This document shows, piece by piece, positions 53,057 through 64,000 of a stretch of DNA of 64,000 nucleotides. Under the pieces are notes generated by a model. The model was given only the letters and a program-made list of their open reading frames with translations, was not told where the DNA came from and did not search any database. Source of the DNA: Dactylis glomerata (taxonomy: Eukaryota > Streptophyta > Magnoliopsida > Poales > Poaceae). Both the position numbers and the translations under genes were made by a program. Each line of letters starts with the position of its first letter. The first letter of the stretch is position 1. The stretch covers positions 186,001-250,000 of the forward strand of contig QXEO01000144.1 of NCBI GenBank assembly GCA_007115705.1, read 5' to 3'.

Positions 53057-55311
53057 TGTCTAGATACATTTACTACACAAAGCTAAAATATCTTATATTT
53101 ATAAACGTAGGGAGTACTTGTTTGTCGCTGGAAGTTTCAATTAATATATCAGTGACCAAATTGTCAAAGCTAGGTGCGGCTTTGAAGGCATAATAATACA
53201 AAAGATTAACAATGCCCAATTTGTCAAAAGTGATTGTGGATGGCGCGAGGCAGCCGGCCACGAAATATATCCTAACTACGAGACTAGATCAACTTGTCGA
53301 GATGGAACTACTGCGTGGGTCGAAATTATGTTGCACACAATTTTTGATCAAAGTTAAAATTTGCTAAGTTTGATCAATTATATAGAAAAATATATCAACA
53401 TCTACAATACCAAATCAATGTTATTAGAATTGTCATGAAATACACTTTCATATTTTCTGCTATAGATTTGATAATATTTTATAATGTTTGGTTTACACTG
53501 GAGATTTGATTCACATGGGCACAAGTGACCCCCCTTTTAGAAAAATAAAAATCATATTTCTAAGTTTCAAAAGAAATTGATTTTTTCGGATGTAGCCAAC
53601 TATTTATATCACAAGTGTGCAAAAATTCATGTTTAAATACTTTGTATTTTAGGCTACACAAAAATGACAAACATGTAGATCTAGTATGTATATTTTAAAT
53701 CTACAAATCTTATCTGAATTAATTATTTTTGTGTAGAGCATAATATAAAGAATTTTATATTAAAATTTGCATGCTTGTAGTTTACATCATTAACTATGTC
53801 CAGATTTTTATAAAAAAAAATTAACTAGAGCCCAGGAGCCAAAATCACCTTTCATTTGGTGTTATAAAAAATATACACAACATATTCAAGGATGGAGGGA
53901 TTAAACTCCATCTAAACTTAAAAAAGGTAATTAACCGAACTTGAAGAATATGGATGTTCAAAGTTTTGCGCCGCAACTACAACCATCTTTACTTAACTAT
54001 TAGACGGGCATTTATAAGTGTGTATCAAATTAGCTCTCGGAATATTCGTTCCTAGCTGCAACTTTTAAACTGCTGCATGCTACGAGCATTTTGACCTTAA
54101 CAGTAGTTAGCAGGTCTGCAGGTGGGTAGCCTGCCTGTTGAAATGAGCGGATAACTCCTGCGCCTCTTGGCCTAGCTAGCTAGCATGCAATTGCAAGCAA
54201 CACAAATAATCCCGCACGTGCGGATTTGACTCGGTTCTACTTTTTGTTGGTTTGCGCGGAAGGACTAAACAGATGTAGATACAGTTGCATGGACACCCAC
54301 TAGTAAAAAATAGGGCTTTCGTTCAAGTTGTTACTCTTTTAGTCTTGGTTATTTTTCAATCCGGGACTAATGCTCCCTTTTGTCTCGGTTCGAAAGGCTG
54401 CGAAGGCTAGTCAGTTTTAGTCCCGGTTTAAACGGGATTTTTAGTCCTGGTTGAAGATACCAACCGGAAGTGAAGGGGTAGTGACCTTTAGTCTTGGTTG
54501 GTATCTTTAACCGTGACTAAAGTTCATCCTTTTAGTCCCGGTTGAAGATACCAACCTAGACTAATGGTAGATGTCTAAAAACATAAATAAAAATGAAAAA
54601 ATTTCAAATTTTAAAATCCTTTGACATGCATGTACCTCACGCAACCAACTTTTAGAGAAAATTTAAAATTTTCTATTTTCAATTTTTTTTTCCAAAAAGG
54701 TCACTCCAAATTAAAATGGCTATAACTTTTACGTACTGACTCTAATATAAAAAACTATCTACACAAAAAGTTACATCGCGTAGGCCATTTGCACAAAATC
54801 TTGCTTCTCAAATTTCCAAAGGGAAATATGAAAGCGGGAAGATTTTAGATTTTATTAGGAAAAACGAGAAAATTTAATTGTTTTTGGAATTTATTTTATT
54901 GTTTCTTTTACTGTTTTAATTATTTTGAAGTTTTTGTATTATTTTGGATTTTTTAGAAATTTAGTTTTTTGAGAGTTTTTTAAGAGTTTTTTGAAAATTT
55001 TGAATTTTAAAATTAATAATTGAATTATGCGTAAAGATTATTTGGAATTCATTGTTTCTTATTATTACTCGTGAAACAATTCAGAATTCTGAAAAAATCT
55101 GAAACTTTTTTTGAAAAAATTTAAAAACTTTAAATGGACCTTTAGTACCAGTTGATGTCTCCAACCAAGACTAAAGGGTCCTCCAGCCCTAGCACGTGAC
55201 CGTACCACGTGAAGAGCCATTAGTCTCGGATTGTGGCCAACCAGGACTAAAGAGGGACCTTTAGTCCCAATTTCATAGTCCCGGATAGGGAACCGGGACT
55301 AAAGGCCCTTA

Positions 55312-57048
55312 GGGCATCTCTAATGGACCTACCCATTTAGGTGTCCGAAACGGTCTGAATAGCTCCGTTTGGGTCGGGCCGCGGACACCAAAATGAGGCC
55401 TGTCCGGATGGGTCGGAGGACAACCCAATGGGTCGACGCATTTATTGTCCACCTCGTCGGTGTGCACGTCCCGACGGCGGAGGCACGACGCCTGACACAA
55501 AATTCCGGTGGGCGCCAGTGTTGCCGCCAGAAATTTTGAGGGGTGCACGGGCCAACGTTTCCTGCCGGCCGTTTCCGCGCGCCCGCCAATGTTTCCTGCC
55601 GGTGTGGGCTGCCTATAAATCAGGCCGGCGCTCGCCCGGCTATGGACACCAAAAACCCTCTTCCCGCCGCCACCCGCCAAAACCTTCCCGCTCGCCCGCT
55701 GCTAGTCATGGCGCCTACCGACAACACCAAGTGGACCGTGCTCAGGGAGCTTGCTCTAGCCTGCTTCCTTGAGGACATCGAGGTGGTGGACGCCATGCGC
55801 TGGCGGAAGAACTCGCCGGTCAGCAGCCAGACGATGCCACGGTGTTCATGATAGCGACGGAGGCGGTCGTGTAGGCCAAGAAGGAGAAGAGGATCCGCGA
55901 GGCGCTCCTGGTTGTCAACCGGAACGCGCGCATCATCATTGGCTCGAGGCAGGCGGAGGAGGAGGCGTGGGCGTTGGCATCCGCCGTGGCCGCGTACCAG
56001 GAGAAGGAGGTGATGGAGGTGGCGGAGGACGCAGAGCGCCAGGCGGCGGCCCTACTGCAGGCGCAGTCCGTCGACATCTCCACCATCGAGTCCATTGTCG
56101 GGCCTTTTCTGGGGCCATACCATGCCACCGTCGACCTCGTTGCGTCGGCCGACGATGCAGCCATGGCCGAGGCCTACGTGGTTGGCATGGTGGTGCCGCA
56201 GGAGCAACCCGACGAGGAGGACGGCGCGAGCGACGACATTGAGTTCCTCTTCGGCGACTCCTCCGACGGCGACGTGGTCGTGTCGGCGACGTGGTCGTGT
56301 CGGCGACGACGGACGAGCAGGTGGCGCTGCTCGCCTTCTTCGAGACCGCGCACCGTGAGGAGGGCACGCGCCAGTTCATGGCTGCAGAGCGGGGGGCTCT
56401 CGCGGCCATGCTCGTGGTGCGCGCCAGCGCGGTGAGGAAGGTGGCGCGTGTGGCGGAGGCGGCTCGCGCGGCGGCGCGAGCGGAGGAGCTCGCCGAGGAG
56501 GCTGCGGCGGCGCAGGAGGAGATGGCCAGGGACCGCCGCCGCTGGGACGACGACATTGCCGCGGCGAGGCGCGCCCGCGAGGTGCACGAGCTCGCCACCC
56601 AGCGCCGCCACCGCCAGAACTTGCCTCGCCGCCAAGGCATCCGCGCCCGCCAGGCCGACGACGAGGGCTCGAACGCCGTCGACCTGGGCTGGGACGACAA
56701 CCTGCTGTAGGCTACAGCAGGACTAGAACGGCAGCGCGGCGACGGCGAGTAGGGGTAGCATAGTGTAGGTGTAGCCACTAGGATGATGGTCACTGGCAAC
56801 TTTTTTTGTAGCACCGCAGTGGCCCAAATTTTTTGGTTCACTGACATGCGGGCTAGGCTCAGACATGCGCGGACAGCCAACCACCCTGGTCGCTGTCCGT
56901 CCGACCGCATTTCACGCCCATATATAGGCCGAGAATACGTCGGTCCGTCCTCCGCAGTCTGTTTGGATCGATCCTTTAAAAGCATTTTTATTCATTTTTT
57001 TTATCCACAAATATGTTATCCGTTTGAGTCGGCCCGCTGAAAATGCTC
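55312..57048 (+). mobile_element. PIF/Harbinger-like element carrying an alanine-rich gene
   Basis: TTA at 55309-55311 and 57049-57051. Left end GGGCATCTCTAATGG; right end complement GAGCATTTTCAGCGGGCCGA. The GTCGGGCCGCGGACACC-type subterminal region on the left has a partial inverted match on the right. Inside is promoter-like DNA (GCCTATAAATC at about 55,612) and a broken gene, but no Harbinger transposase. Confidence 0.78.
55708..56710 (+). pseudogene. Broken alanine-rich gene inside the Harbinger-like element
   Basis: ATG 55708 encodes MAPTDNTKWTVLRELALACF and LEDIEVVDAMRWRKN, then a frameshift near 55,820. The second part, from ATEAVV with an in-frame TAG (about 55,873), continues through KKEKRIREALLVVNRNARII and an Ala/Glu-rich helix to a DDIEFLFGDSSDGD acidic patch. 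A 17-bp tandem duplication (56271-56304) shifts the frame. The last part runs through a long Ala/Arg/Glu coiled coil to LGWDDNLL at TAG 56710. The start after a TATA box suggests the element carries its own promoter. The protein is not recognised; it may be a passenger or a diverged Harbinger accessory protein. Confidence 0.6.
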
Positions 57049-57705
57049 TTACCAACCGGTTCTAAAGGCGTTTTTCTACAGTGACGGATGATTGATCTAC
57101 CGGTGCGGAGTCCCCGTCGTGCAAAAGGTTACCATCCATGCTGCATGCATCTATCTATCGACCCATCCATAATTCCGTTTACGCCAAATAATTGATGCCT
57201 CCATTCATCAATCACGCGGGGCCAAATCAGCAGCTCTCTGAACAAGTGTCACAACCGATAAGTGCACAGCACAGGTACACAAGAAGAAACGGGACTGTGC
57301 GACCTGCCCATGCACGCTACGCTAGCGCAACCTTTTCGTCGGAAAGCTCAGCTGCATGCCAGCAGCGACGACCACAGGGCCGGGATCATCGATCCCATCG
57401 ACCCATTCATCCATCCTGCTCTGTGTGCCATGCATGCTGTCCGTATAGCTCGCTGGCCCGCGTCCATTCATTTTCCAGGCCTCGTCACTTGGGCAGTCAC
57501 GCCGTATGCACGCGTGGCCGGAATGTGCCGATCGACGAGGTAGCCACACGCAGGGCGCGCGCGCGCGTTTTGACTCCCCGGCCAGAAATGCCTAGCGGTT
57601 TTGCATGGCTCTCCGGGTTCCTCTTGTTTACACGCTACAGAGCGAGCTAGACAGCTAGTACAGTACCATTTTTTTTTACGTGAACACGGTTTCTCGTTTC
57701 TTATC

Positions 57706-57806
57706 CTCCCTCCAACTCATATTACTCTTCGCTAATACAAATATATTTACCACTTAAATATGTCTAGATATCTATACTAGCGATGAGTATTATAGATCGG
57801 AGGGAG
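57706..57806. mobile_element. Stowaway MITE (~101 bp)
   Basis: CTCCCTCCAACTCATATTAC at the left and its complement ending CGGAGGGAG at 57806, followed by TA. The left flank is TATC, with one extra C between TA and the terminus. Confidence 0.88.
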
Positions 57807-57817
57807 TATATAATTAT

Positions 57818-58438
57818 AGCTGATACATGGCAGCGACAACATGGCCAGGCGTAAAGGCGCGAGGGTGGCATACCTCCCCCCACAAGGGGAAGATACAAAG
57901 CAGGGAGAGGGGGCGGGGGGCTACGACATGTCATCGCACCAAGACAGTAGAACATGGAGATCCACACGACGGGGCGCGTGGACAACTCACAGCCGGAGGT
58001 GATCCCCAACCATTGAGAAGACGCAGGTTAGGGGAAGCGTTACGCCGTCAAACACCACTATGTTCCAGAACTTCTAGACAGACCAAAGGAGCGCGAGGAC
58101 TGTTGTGTGAAGGACCGGGGGGCATGGGGGAAAGGTGGGGGACAATCCCCTTCAGAAGCAAAGACACGGCGGCATCGAGGCCCAGCAGGTCACGCCCAAA
58201 AACCAGCCAGGCGGGGATACTGAACAAAGAGGTGGCAGAGGTCCTCTCGCACGTCAGGGCAGAAGGTGCAGTGGGGGAGAGGGGACACAGCCGAGCCATG
58301 AGAGGTGGGCCCACGTCCTGGTCCGACGTAGGCGGAGGATCCAGAAGAATTCTCCCAATTCAGGCCATTTTGGGGCACAACGCACATCCGGAGGAATGCA
58401 ACACGCGGTATACGGCCCCAACACAGAGAGCTACTCAT
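57818..58438 (-). mobile_element. LINE 3' fragment with zinc-binding RT domain remnant
   Basis: On the minus strand, codons for CTFCPDVREDLCHLFVQYPR and LAGFWA match the zf-RVT motif (C-x2-C ... H-x3-C type, last Cys replaced by Q-Y) near the end of plant LINE ORF2. A 3' tail follows down to about 57,818, next to the Stowaway MITE. 5'-truncated and frameshifted. Target duplications were not identified. Confidence 0.65.
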
Positions 58439-59112
58439 TTTTTTTAGGCATAGCTAAGCTTAGCGCAATTTAACAGGTGCTTACATTAATTGTTTCCACT
58501 TCACGTGTAAGATGACGTGGATCGTCTTGATGCGTTACGCATTCCTGTTCTACACTTCTACGTGGCTTCACTTAAGCTCATGCTGATCGATGTACGACAC
58601 GAGATGTAGGTCGATCGTACGACGACGAGAGCAGTCTCCTCATCCCTTATCTGAAACCTGTCCTAGCTACTCCGTCGGTAGCACACATGAAATGCACGAG
58701 GTGGAGCTGGGAGGTCAGAGGCTGGAAAACGCCAAACAGGGGTGCATATCATTGGCCGCAACCACGGAGTCGACAGGTGGCGCAAAGGATATGATGTCGT
58801 CATCACCATCCTCCTACTACCAAACCAAAACAAAATAAATAAAAAGGTGATAAAATGTCTTCTTTCGCGTTGGTTATCCACGGCCCGTTGGCGCACACGG
58901 GTGCCTGACGCGGAGCCACGCCGACGATTAGTTTACTACTATTGCACGATCCCATGGTCGGGCTCGTCATTTTCGCCCGGCCGGTGAGAAACTGGTGCAG
59001 CGGATTGCACGACCACGTGTCCACCTTTATTTGTACCAGGGCTGCGCTCTCCGATTCATCTCGCTTTCCCTAAGTACCGTGACTGCGGCCGGGAATATCG
59101 TCGGTATATGCG

Positions 59113-59318
59113 TGTGTTCAAATTCCTCAAGAAACAATCTAATTTGATGGGAATAGAATAGGATTTGAGAGAGGGGGGCTCACAGTAGCATCTTCTCGAC
59201 TCTGTCTCCACTTCCCCTTATCTTATCTTTCTTTTACAGTTTTGTCCTCCTAACATTTACAATTTACATATCAGTACATGATTATACCAAATACAGTTTA
59301 GAGGCTATAAACTCAACA
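59113..59318 (-). repeat. Copia-3 3' LTR (~206 bp)
   Basis: Reading on the minus strand, it begins TGTTGAGTTTATAGCC right after the polypurine tract and probably ends TTTGAACACA. The right-hand boundary is clear, the left one inferred from the TGTT...AACA end rule. Confidence 0.65.
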
Positions 59319-59320
59319 CA

Positions 59321-59340
59321 CACCCCCCCCCCCCCCCCCC
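59321..59340 (-). promoter_or_regulatory. Copia-3 polypurine tract: 18 consecutive G
   Basis: Plus-strand C run 59323-59340, directly before the LTR start. Purine tracts are normally mixed A/G, so a pure G18 is unusual and prone to slippage. Confidence 0.8.
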
Positions 59341-59494
59341 TCAAGATGGGGCAAACACATCATATAGCCCCATCTTGCTACATAAGCTAGAAAACACCTT
59401 TTCATCTAGACCTTTGGTCAAAATATCTGCTAGTTGGTTCGAAGAACTCACACATACGACATACATATTATTCCTTGGTCTAGTTTCTCTTTGA

Positions 59495-62400
59495 TAAAGT
59501 GTCAGTCAATTTCTATGTGCTTTGTTCTACCATGTTGTACTGGGTTATGTGCTATATCTAGTGCAACCTTATTATCACAATACATCATCAGTGGTCCTGC
59601 CTGAAATAGCCCCAACTCCATTAGTATGATTTTCAGCCACAAGACTTCACATACTCCATGAGCCATAGCTCCGTATTCTGCTTCGGCGGTAGACCTTGCA
59701 ACAACATTTTGTTTCTTACTACGCCAAGTAACTAAATTTCCTCCAAGAAATGTACAATATCCTGATGTAGACCTCCTGTCATCTAATGAACCAGCCCAAT
59801 CTGCATCGGTATAACATTCTATTTGTAGGTTGCCACATGACTTATACAATAAACCTCGACCTGGACACCCTTTTAAATATCGAATGATTCTATTTACTGC
59901 ATCCATATGGTGAGTTTTAGGATTATGCATAAACTGACTCACCACGCTTACGGCAAAAGCTATATCAGGACGAGTATGTGATAAATAAATTAAGCGACCA
60001 ACAAGTCTCTGATATTGCTCCCGGTCAACAGGTTCCCCTGACTCACTAGTCAATCTATGGTTTTTTTCAATTGGTGTTAACGCTGGATGACACCCAGACA
60101 TACCAGTTTCTAACAAAAGATCTAGCACATATTTTCTTTGAGATAAATAGATACCTCTTGAGCTTCGTGAGACTTCAATTCCAAGAAAGTATCTCATTTG
60201 TCCTAGATCCTTTACTTCAAACTCATTGGTCAAATGTTGCTTCACTTTTTCAATACCTTGATCATCAATCTCCTGTAATAATAATATCATCAACATAGAC
60301 AATTAATACTGTCAGTTTTCCTCCACATCTTCTATAAAATAAAGTATGGTCAGCATTGCTCTGCATGAAACCCAATTTTAGCACAGCTTTTCTAAATCGA
60401 TCAAACCACGCACAAGGTGATTGTTTTAAGCCATATAGTGAACGATGGAGTTTCAGGACCTTGCCTTCGGTTTGTCTTGTGTTGAAACCAGGTGGTATAT
60501 GCATATAAATTTCCTCCTGAAGTTCTCCATGCAAGAATGCATTTTTTACATCCATCCGAAATAAATTCCAGCCAAGATTAGCTGCACAAGATATCAAGGT
60601 TCTTACTGTATTCATTTTTGCTACAGGGGCAAATGTCTCCTCATAATCGACACCATAAGTCTGTGTGTAACCTTTGGCCACCAACCGAGCTTTATACCTT
60701 TCTATTTTACCTTCCGGATTATACTTGATAGTATAAACCCATTTGCATCCAACCGGTTCTTTGCCCTTCGACCACTCTACCAGTTCCCATGTCTTATTCT
60801 TTTCGAGAGCATTCATTTCCTCCAAGATTGCTGCCTTCCATTTAGGATTATTCACTGCATCCTTCCATTCTTTAGGTACTGATGTAGCATCCAAGGATGC
60901 AATAAAGCTCCTAAAAAGAGAACTACATCTGTCATATGAAACAACTTTTGCAAGATCATGTTTATATCCTACACAATCTTATAGACGTGCAGGTACATCA
61001 ACTATTCTTTTCCTCTTTCGTAAGGCAATTGGTTCATCAATTACTTCAGTACTAGAAGATGGTAAATGAGTTTCAATACATTCATCACCACCCTCATCAT
61101 GGGCCATGTCTTCACTTATTGGTGCCTCCTCTAGTACTTGTGGCTGACTAGTAGCTCCTTCACCAATGTCCAGAGGTACACCTTCTCCATCATTTGTTTC
61201 CACCCCATGCTGACCTGAAATATTTTCATATACTTCAGGCATAAATGTATTTTCACCTTCTTCGCTTGTATTTGCAGTGTTCTCCCCCTCCGTTTCATTT
61301 TCTGAGCGAATAATGTCCACAATAGGTATCATTACAGATCCCTTATTATTGCTCTCTTTTACGAGATTCTCCCCCTTGCTACATGTATCAATGCCATTTT
61401 GTTTAAAGGAATAGAACGGTACTTTTTCATGAAACGTAACATCCATACTCACAAAAAATTTCCTTTCAGTGGGAGACCAGCACCGATACCCCTTTTTTGT
61501 GGGAGAATATCCCACAAAAATACATTTGACGGATCTTGGATCAAGTTTTCCTGCTGAACTCTCCTGTAATCATGAACAAAACAAGTACATCCAAATATTT
61601 TTGGTGGCACAATAAATGAGTTAGACCCATGCAACAATTCAGTTGGAGTCTTCTGTCCCAAAATCCTAGAAGGCATACGGTTTATTAGATATGCATCAGT
61701 TTTGACTGCCTCTCCCCAAAGGAATTTTGGCACATTCATCATGAACATGATAGCCCGTGCAACCTCGAGTAAATGTCTATTCTTTCTCTCAGCCACTCCA
61801 TTTTATTCTGCAGTATTTACACATGTGGTTTGATGTATAATACCATAAGAAGACAAGAAGTTATTAAATTCACCATTGGCATATTCAGTACCATTATCAG
61901 AGCGTAATATTTTGACATTCACGCCAAATTGGTTACGCACCATGTAAAAAAAATCTTTAAATGCATGCAGAACTTCAGACTTGTGCCTTAACAGGTACAG
62001 CTGTGCATCTACTAAAACCATCGATGAAGGTCACATAATATCTATCCCCTGTTAGGGCAGTTACAACTGATGGACCCCATACATCTGAATGCACCACATC
62101 AAAAGGAAGCTTACTCCTCTCATTACTACTCGGATAATTGGATCTAGTGTGTTTAGCCAATTCACACACGTCACACAAAAGCTTCTCCTTACACTGATTT
62201 TTGACTTGAGATGGAAACATATGACTAAGGGCTTGGAACGACATATGCCCTAGTTATAATGCATTAAAAGTAATTCCTCGGTTGACAAAATACCCTTCAC
62301 ACTAAGTGCATATGGAGCTTGAGTATTGTTGAGGTAGTAGAGGCCCTCATGCTCAACTCCAGTCCCAAGAATTCTTCTTGTCTTCAGGTCCTGAAATATA

Positions 62401-63794
62401 CATGACTTAGGATCAAAAGATACCCTGCAGTTAAGCGACTTTGAAATTGAGCTAACAGATAGGAGGTCCACTGGAAAATTTGGGACATGTAAGACCGGGC
62501 TCAAAGAAAGAGAAGGAGTACAAGTGATGTTCCCAGAACCCATGATCGGAGTTGAGGACCCATCAGCTATTCGTACTCTATCTCTACCAGAACGTGGGAT
62601 ATATGTCAAAAAAAACTTAGATGAGCCTGTCATATGATTTGTAGCCCCTGAATCAATTATCCAAGATGTTAAAGGCTGATTCGCACCTTTTCCGGTATGA
62701 GAATCAGGGGTAGTCTCAGAAGGTCCAGCTGCAGAAGTCGCCATAAGCTTTGTCTTAAACTCTTCCAGTGCCTGGGCTGTAACTGCAGATTGTTCATCTC
62801 TAGTTGAGGTGAAGTGAGCGCGATCCGCCCTCCTCATACTACCATCACCACGAGTAAACCTGTTAGACGGTTTACGTTGCCATCCAGGAGGGTAACCAAT
62901 CAAATCAAAACAATTTGTCTTCACATGCCCAGGTTTCTTGCAATTATCACGCACAATCCTAGTCCTCTTTGCATAGTCAAATCTATGAGCACCCACCGGA
63001 GAATTTCTTGATTGAATTTGATTAGCTGCAGATAGTGCAGCCCGATTGTCAATGCTTGCTTGTGGAGTTGTGATCTGATTCGCCAATCTTGTTTCCTCCT
63101 CAAGTATACTAGCAATGGTCTGGTCTAGTGTAGGCCAATCTGGTGTGGCTTGTATGAGCTGGGAACGGAGATTGAACTCGGCGTTGAGGCCATCAAGAAA
63201 AGTCTGAATCAACAATGGTTCAAACCACTCACGAAGGAGTGGAACATCTCTGGGATCATGTGGTTTAAATGGTCTAAAATACTCCAGGTCTCTAAAGAGT
63301 TTCTTGATTTCTCCTGCATATTCAGTCACTGTCTTCTCCTCTTGCTTCATATGCCGCAGTTCATGGAAAATTCTACTTACTTGCATTTTGTTTGATTTCC
63401 CCGAGAATTGTTTCTCAATGCTTGTCCACACCTCAGCTGCAGACTGAAATCCTTCGACTTGTTCCCTCACAGTTTTCTCCATTGAACTGAGTAACCACAC
63501 CATGACTCACTTCTGGTTTTGGTCCCACTGATCTTGTGGAAGTTCTGCTGGCCTTTTCACATCTTCTCTTAAAAATTTCTCCAAACCATGTGATTCTAGA
63601 ATCAGCAATGCATTATGAGACCAGCTAAAGAAATCACCTGGACCGGTCAGCCTTACTGGATTAGCCTCCAGGTTTTTCAGAACATCAGAACTACTGCTTG
63701 TACGTGACTGTGCTTGCTCCAACAATTGGGCCATCATACACTGCATACTCTCCACTAACTTTTCCATCGCAGAATCCTTGCTTGGATCTCCCAT
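59495..63794 (-). pseudogene. Copia-3 gag-pol polyprotein, interrupted
   Basis: From ATG 63794, gag runs through SKDSAMEKLVESMQ to an in-frame TGA (63507-63509) and resumes with VMVWLLSSMEKT. The knuckle is CKKPGHVKTNC with its first Cys lost. The protease site is SWIIDSGATNHMTG. A frameshift near 62,255 precedes the integrase region (FDVVHSDVWGP, ILRSDNGTEY, NGVAERKNRHLLEVA for D, D, E). Further breaks lie near 62,000, 61,800 and 61,500. RT carries YVDDIIITGD, broken once near 60,280, and RNase H carries YTDADWAG, STAEAEYGAM and QHGRTKHIEID. Domain order is Copia. Few breaks for its length suggest it is younger than Copia-1. Confidence 0.88.
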
Positions 63795-63800
63795 GACCAC

Positions 63801-64000
63801 TAAACTGTTACAGAGTGCTCTTCAAAAAAACTGAATAGCCACAGCGACGTTACACTGAATTCAACAAACCATACACCATTTCCTCTCCATTGACTAATTG
63901 TAGATCAAGAAGATTTAATCACCACAATACCTCAGATAACTCCACCTTCGTGCAGCACAAGAACTATTTCAGACTGCAGGACCAAGGCCGCGGCGCGGAA
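63801..64000 (-). other. Copia-3 untranslated leader
   Basis: 200 bp upstream of the gag start on the minus strand. No LTR end or primer-binding sequence was recognised. Confidence 0.5.

Larger units (their letters stand above)
52049..53114. mobile_element. Stowaway MITE split by a CACTA element
   Basis: Left part CTCCCTTCGTTTATAAATAT from 52049, right part ending ATAAACGTAGGGAG at 53114, TA on both sides (52047-52048, 53115-53116). The interior is occupied by the CACTA element and a 79-bp duplication. Confidence 0.88.
54298..57083. mobile_element. CACTA element split by a PIF/Harbinger element
   Basis: Starts CACTAGTAAAAAATAGGGC, ends CGTTTTTCTACAGTG; neighbouring triplets ACC and ACG. Subterminal CCCGGTT / AACCGGGAC motifs throughout 54,350-55,310 and 57,052-57,083. 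Copies A and B show the uninterrupted ACACCGATGA target. No transposase gene is present. Private to copy C. Confidence 0.82.
49806..59085 (+). repeat. Local duplication, copy C with insertions
   Basis: Begins GTCAGTTGGCTAGGCAAAA and follows the same block order as copy B, ending near CACGTGTCCACCTTTATTTG (about 59,033) and the following GC-rich patch. Without its insertions (hAT, Stowaway plus CACTA, CACTA plus Harbinger, Stowaway, LINE tail) about 4.7 kb remain. No conserved open frame is shared with B. Confidence 0.75.
59113..64000 (-). mobile_element. Copia-3: Copia retrotransposon, 5' end beyond the window
   Basis: The minus-strand order is gag (from about 63,794), protease, integrase, RT, RNase H, polypurine tract (59,321-59,340) and 3' LTR (59,113-59,318). 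No 5' LTR or primer site is seen before 64,000, so they lie outside or are deleted. It borders the right end of copy C. Confidence 0.88.

Noticed and set aside
55936..56985. Long minus-strand open frame of 349 codons
   Set aside because: It is the GC-rich shadow of the plus-strand alanine-rich gene; the product is arginine/serine/proline low-complexity without motifs.
1..64000. CRISPR array, bacterial operons, riboswitches or tRNA genes
   Set aside because: All short direct repeats are transposon or microsatellite repeats. The only tRNA-related string is the tRNA-Asp primer site. Gene structure is plant-like with introns.

Overview
The window looks like repeat-rich grass nuclear DNA, most likely Triticeae (wheat, barley or a relative). 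I infer this from an Angela/BARE-type Copia element, many Stowaway MITEs with CTCCCTCCG ends, CACTA and PIF/Harbinger elements, an LTR element primed by tRNA-Asp, and an intact NAC gene of the wheat NAC29 (NAP-like) type. Nothing suggests bacterial or organellar DNA. Only two host genes can be supported, both on the plus strand: an unrecognised seven-exon gene (14950-23217) and the NAC gene (47917-49198). Almost everything else is transposons, their broken genes and local duplications.

Layout. 1-1968: two minus-strand LTR pieces of one retrotransposon family, placed head to tail. 1969-14484: an Angela/BARE-like Copia element split inside its protease/integrase region by a complete 7.35-kb non-autonomous LTR retrotransposon (2781-10134, target duplication GTCGA). 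14950-23217: the seven-exon gene. Its first intron, about 173 bp without insertions, now holds a 5'-truncated LINE (15041-21086, 14-bp target duplication). The LINE is itself interrupted by a second Copia (15339-20573), which carries a MULE in its gag and an LTR-less fragment of the first LTR family in place of most of integrase and RT. 22.7-29.3 kb: two Stowaway MITEs, a CACTA remnant and intergenic DNA.

29.3-59.1 kb: a locally duplicated segment in three direct copies, A (about 29.3-32.35 kb), B (about 32.6-44.3 kb) and C (about 49.8-59.1 kb). The NAC gene lies between B and C. Each copy has private insertions: in B a solo LTR, a Stowaway, a 2.5-kb fold-back element with gene fragments, a CACTA element with a 5S-rRNA-like sequence, and a poly(A) retroposon; in C a hAT MITE, a Stowaway split by CACTA, a CACTA split by a PIF/Harbinger element carrying a broken alanine-rich gene, and a LINE tail. 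59113-64000: a third Copia element on the minus strand, its 5' end outside the window.

Target duplications and element ends are exact string matches read from the sequence. Family names rest on recognised motifs. Copy boundaries A/B/C, the promoter of the seven-exon gene, and the ends of the CACTA remnant at 25.2 kb are approximate. Exons were placed by splice-site consensus and reading-frame continuity, without transcript data.
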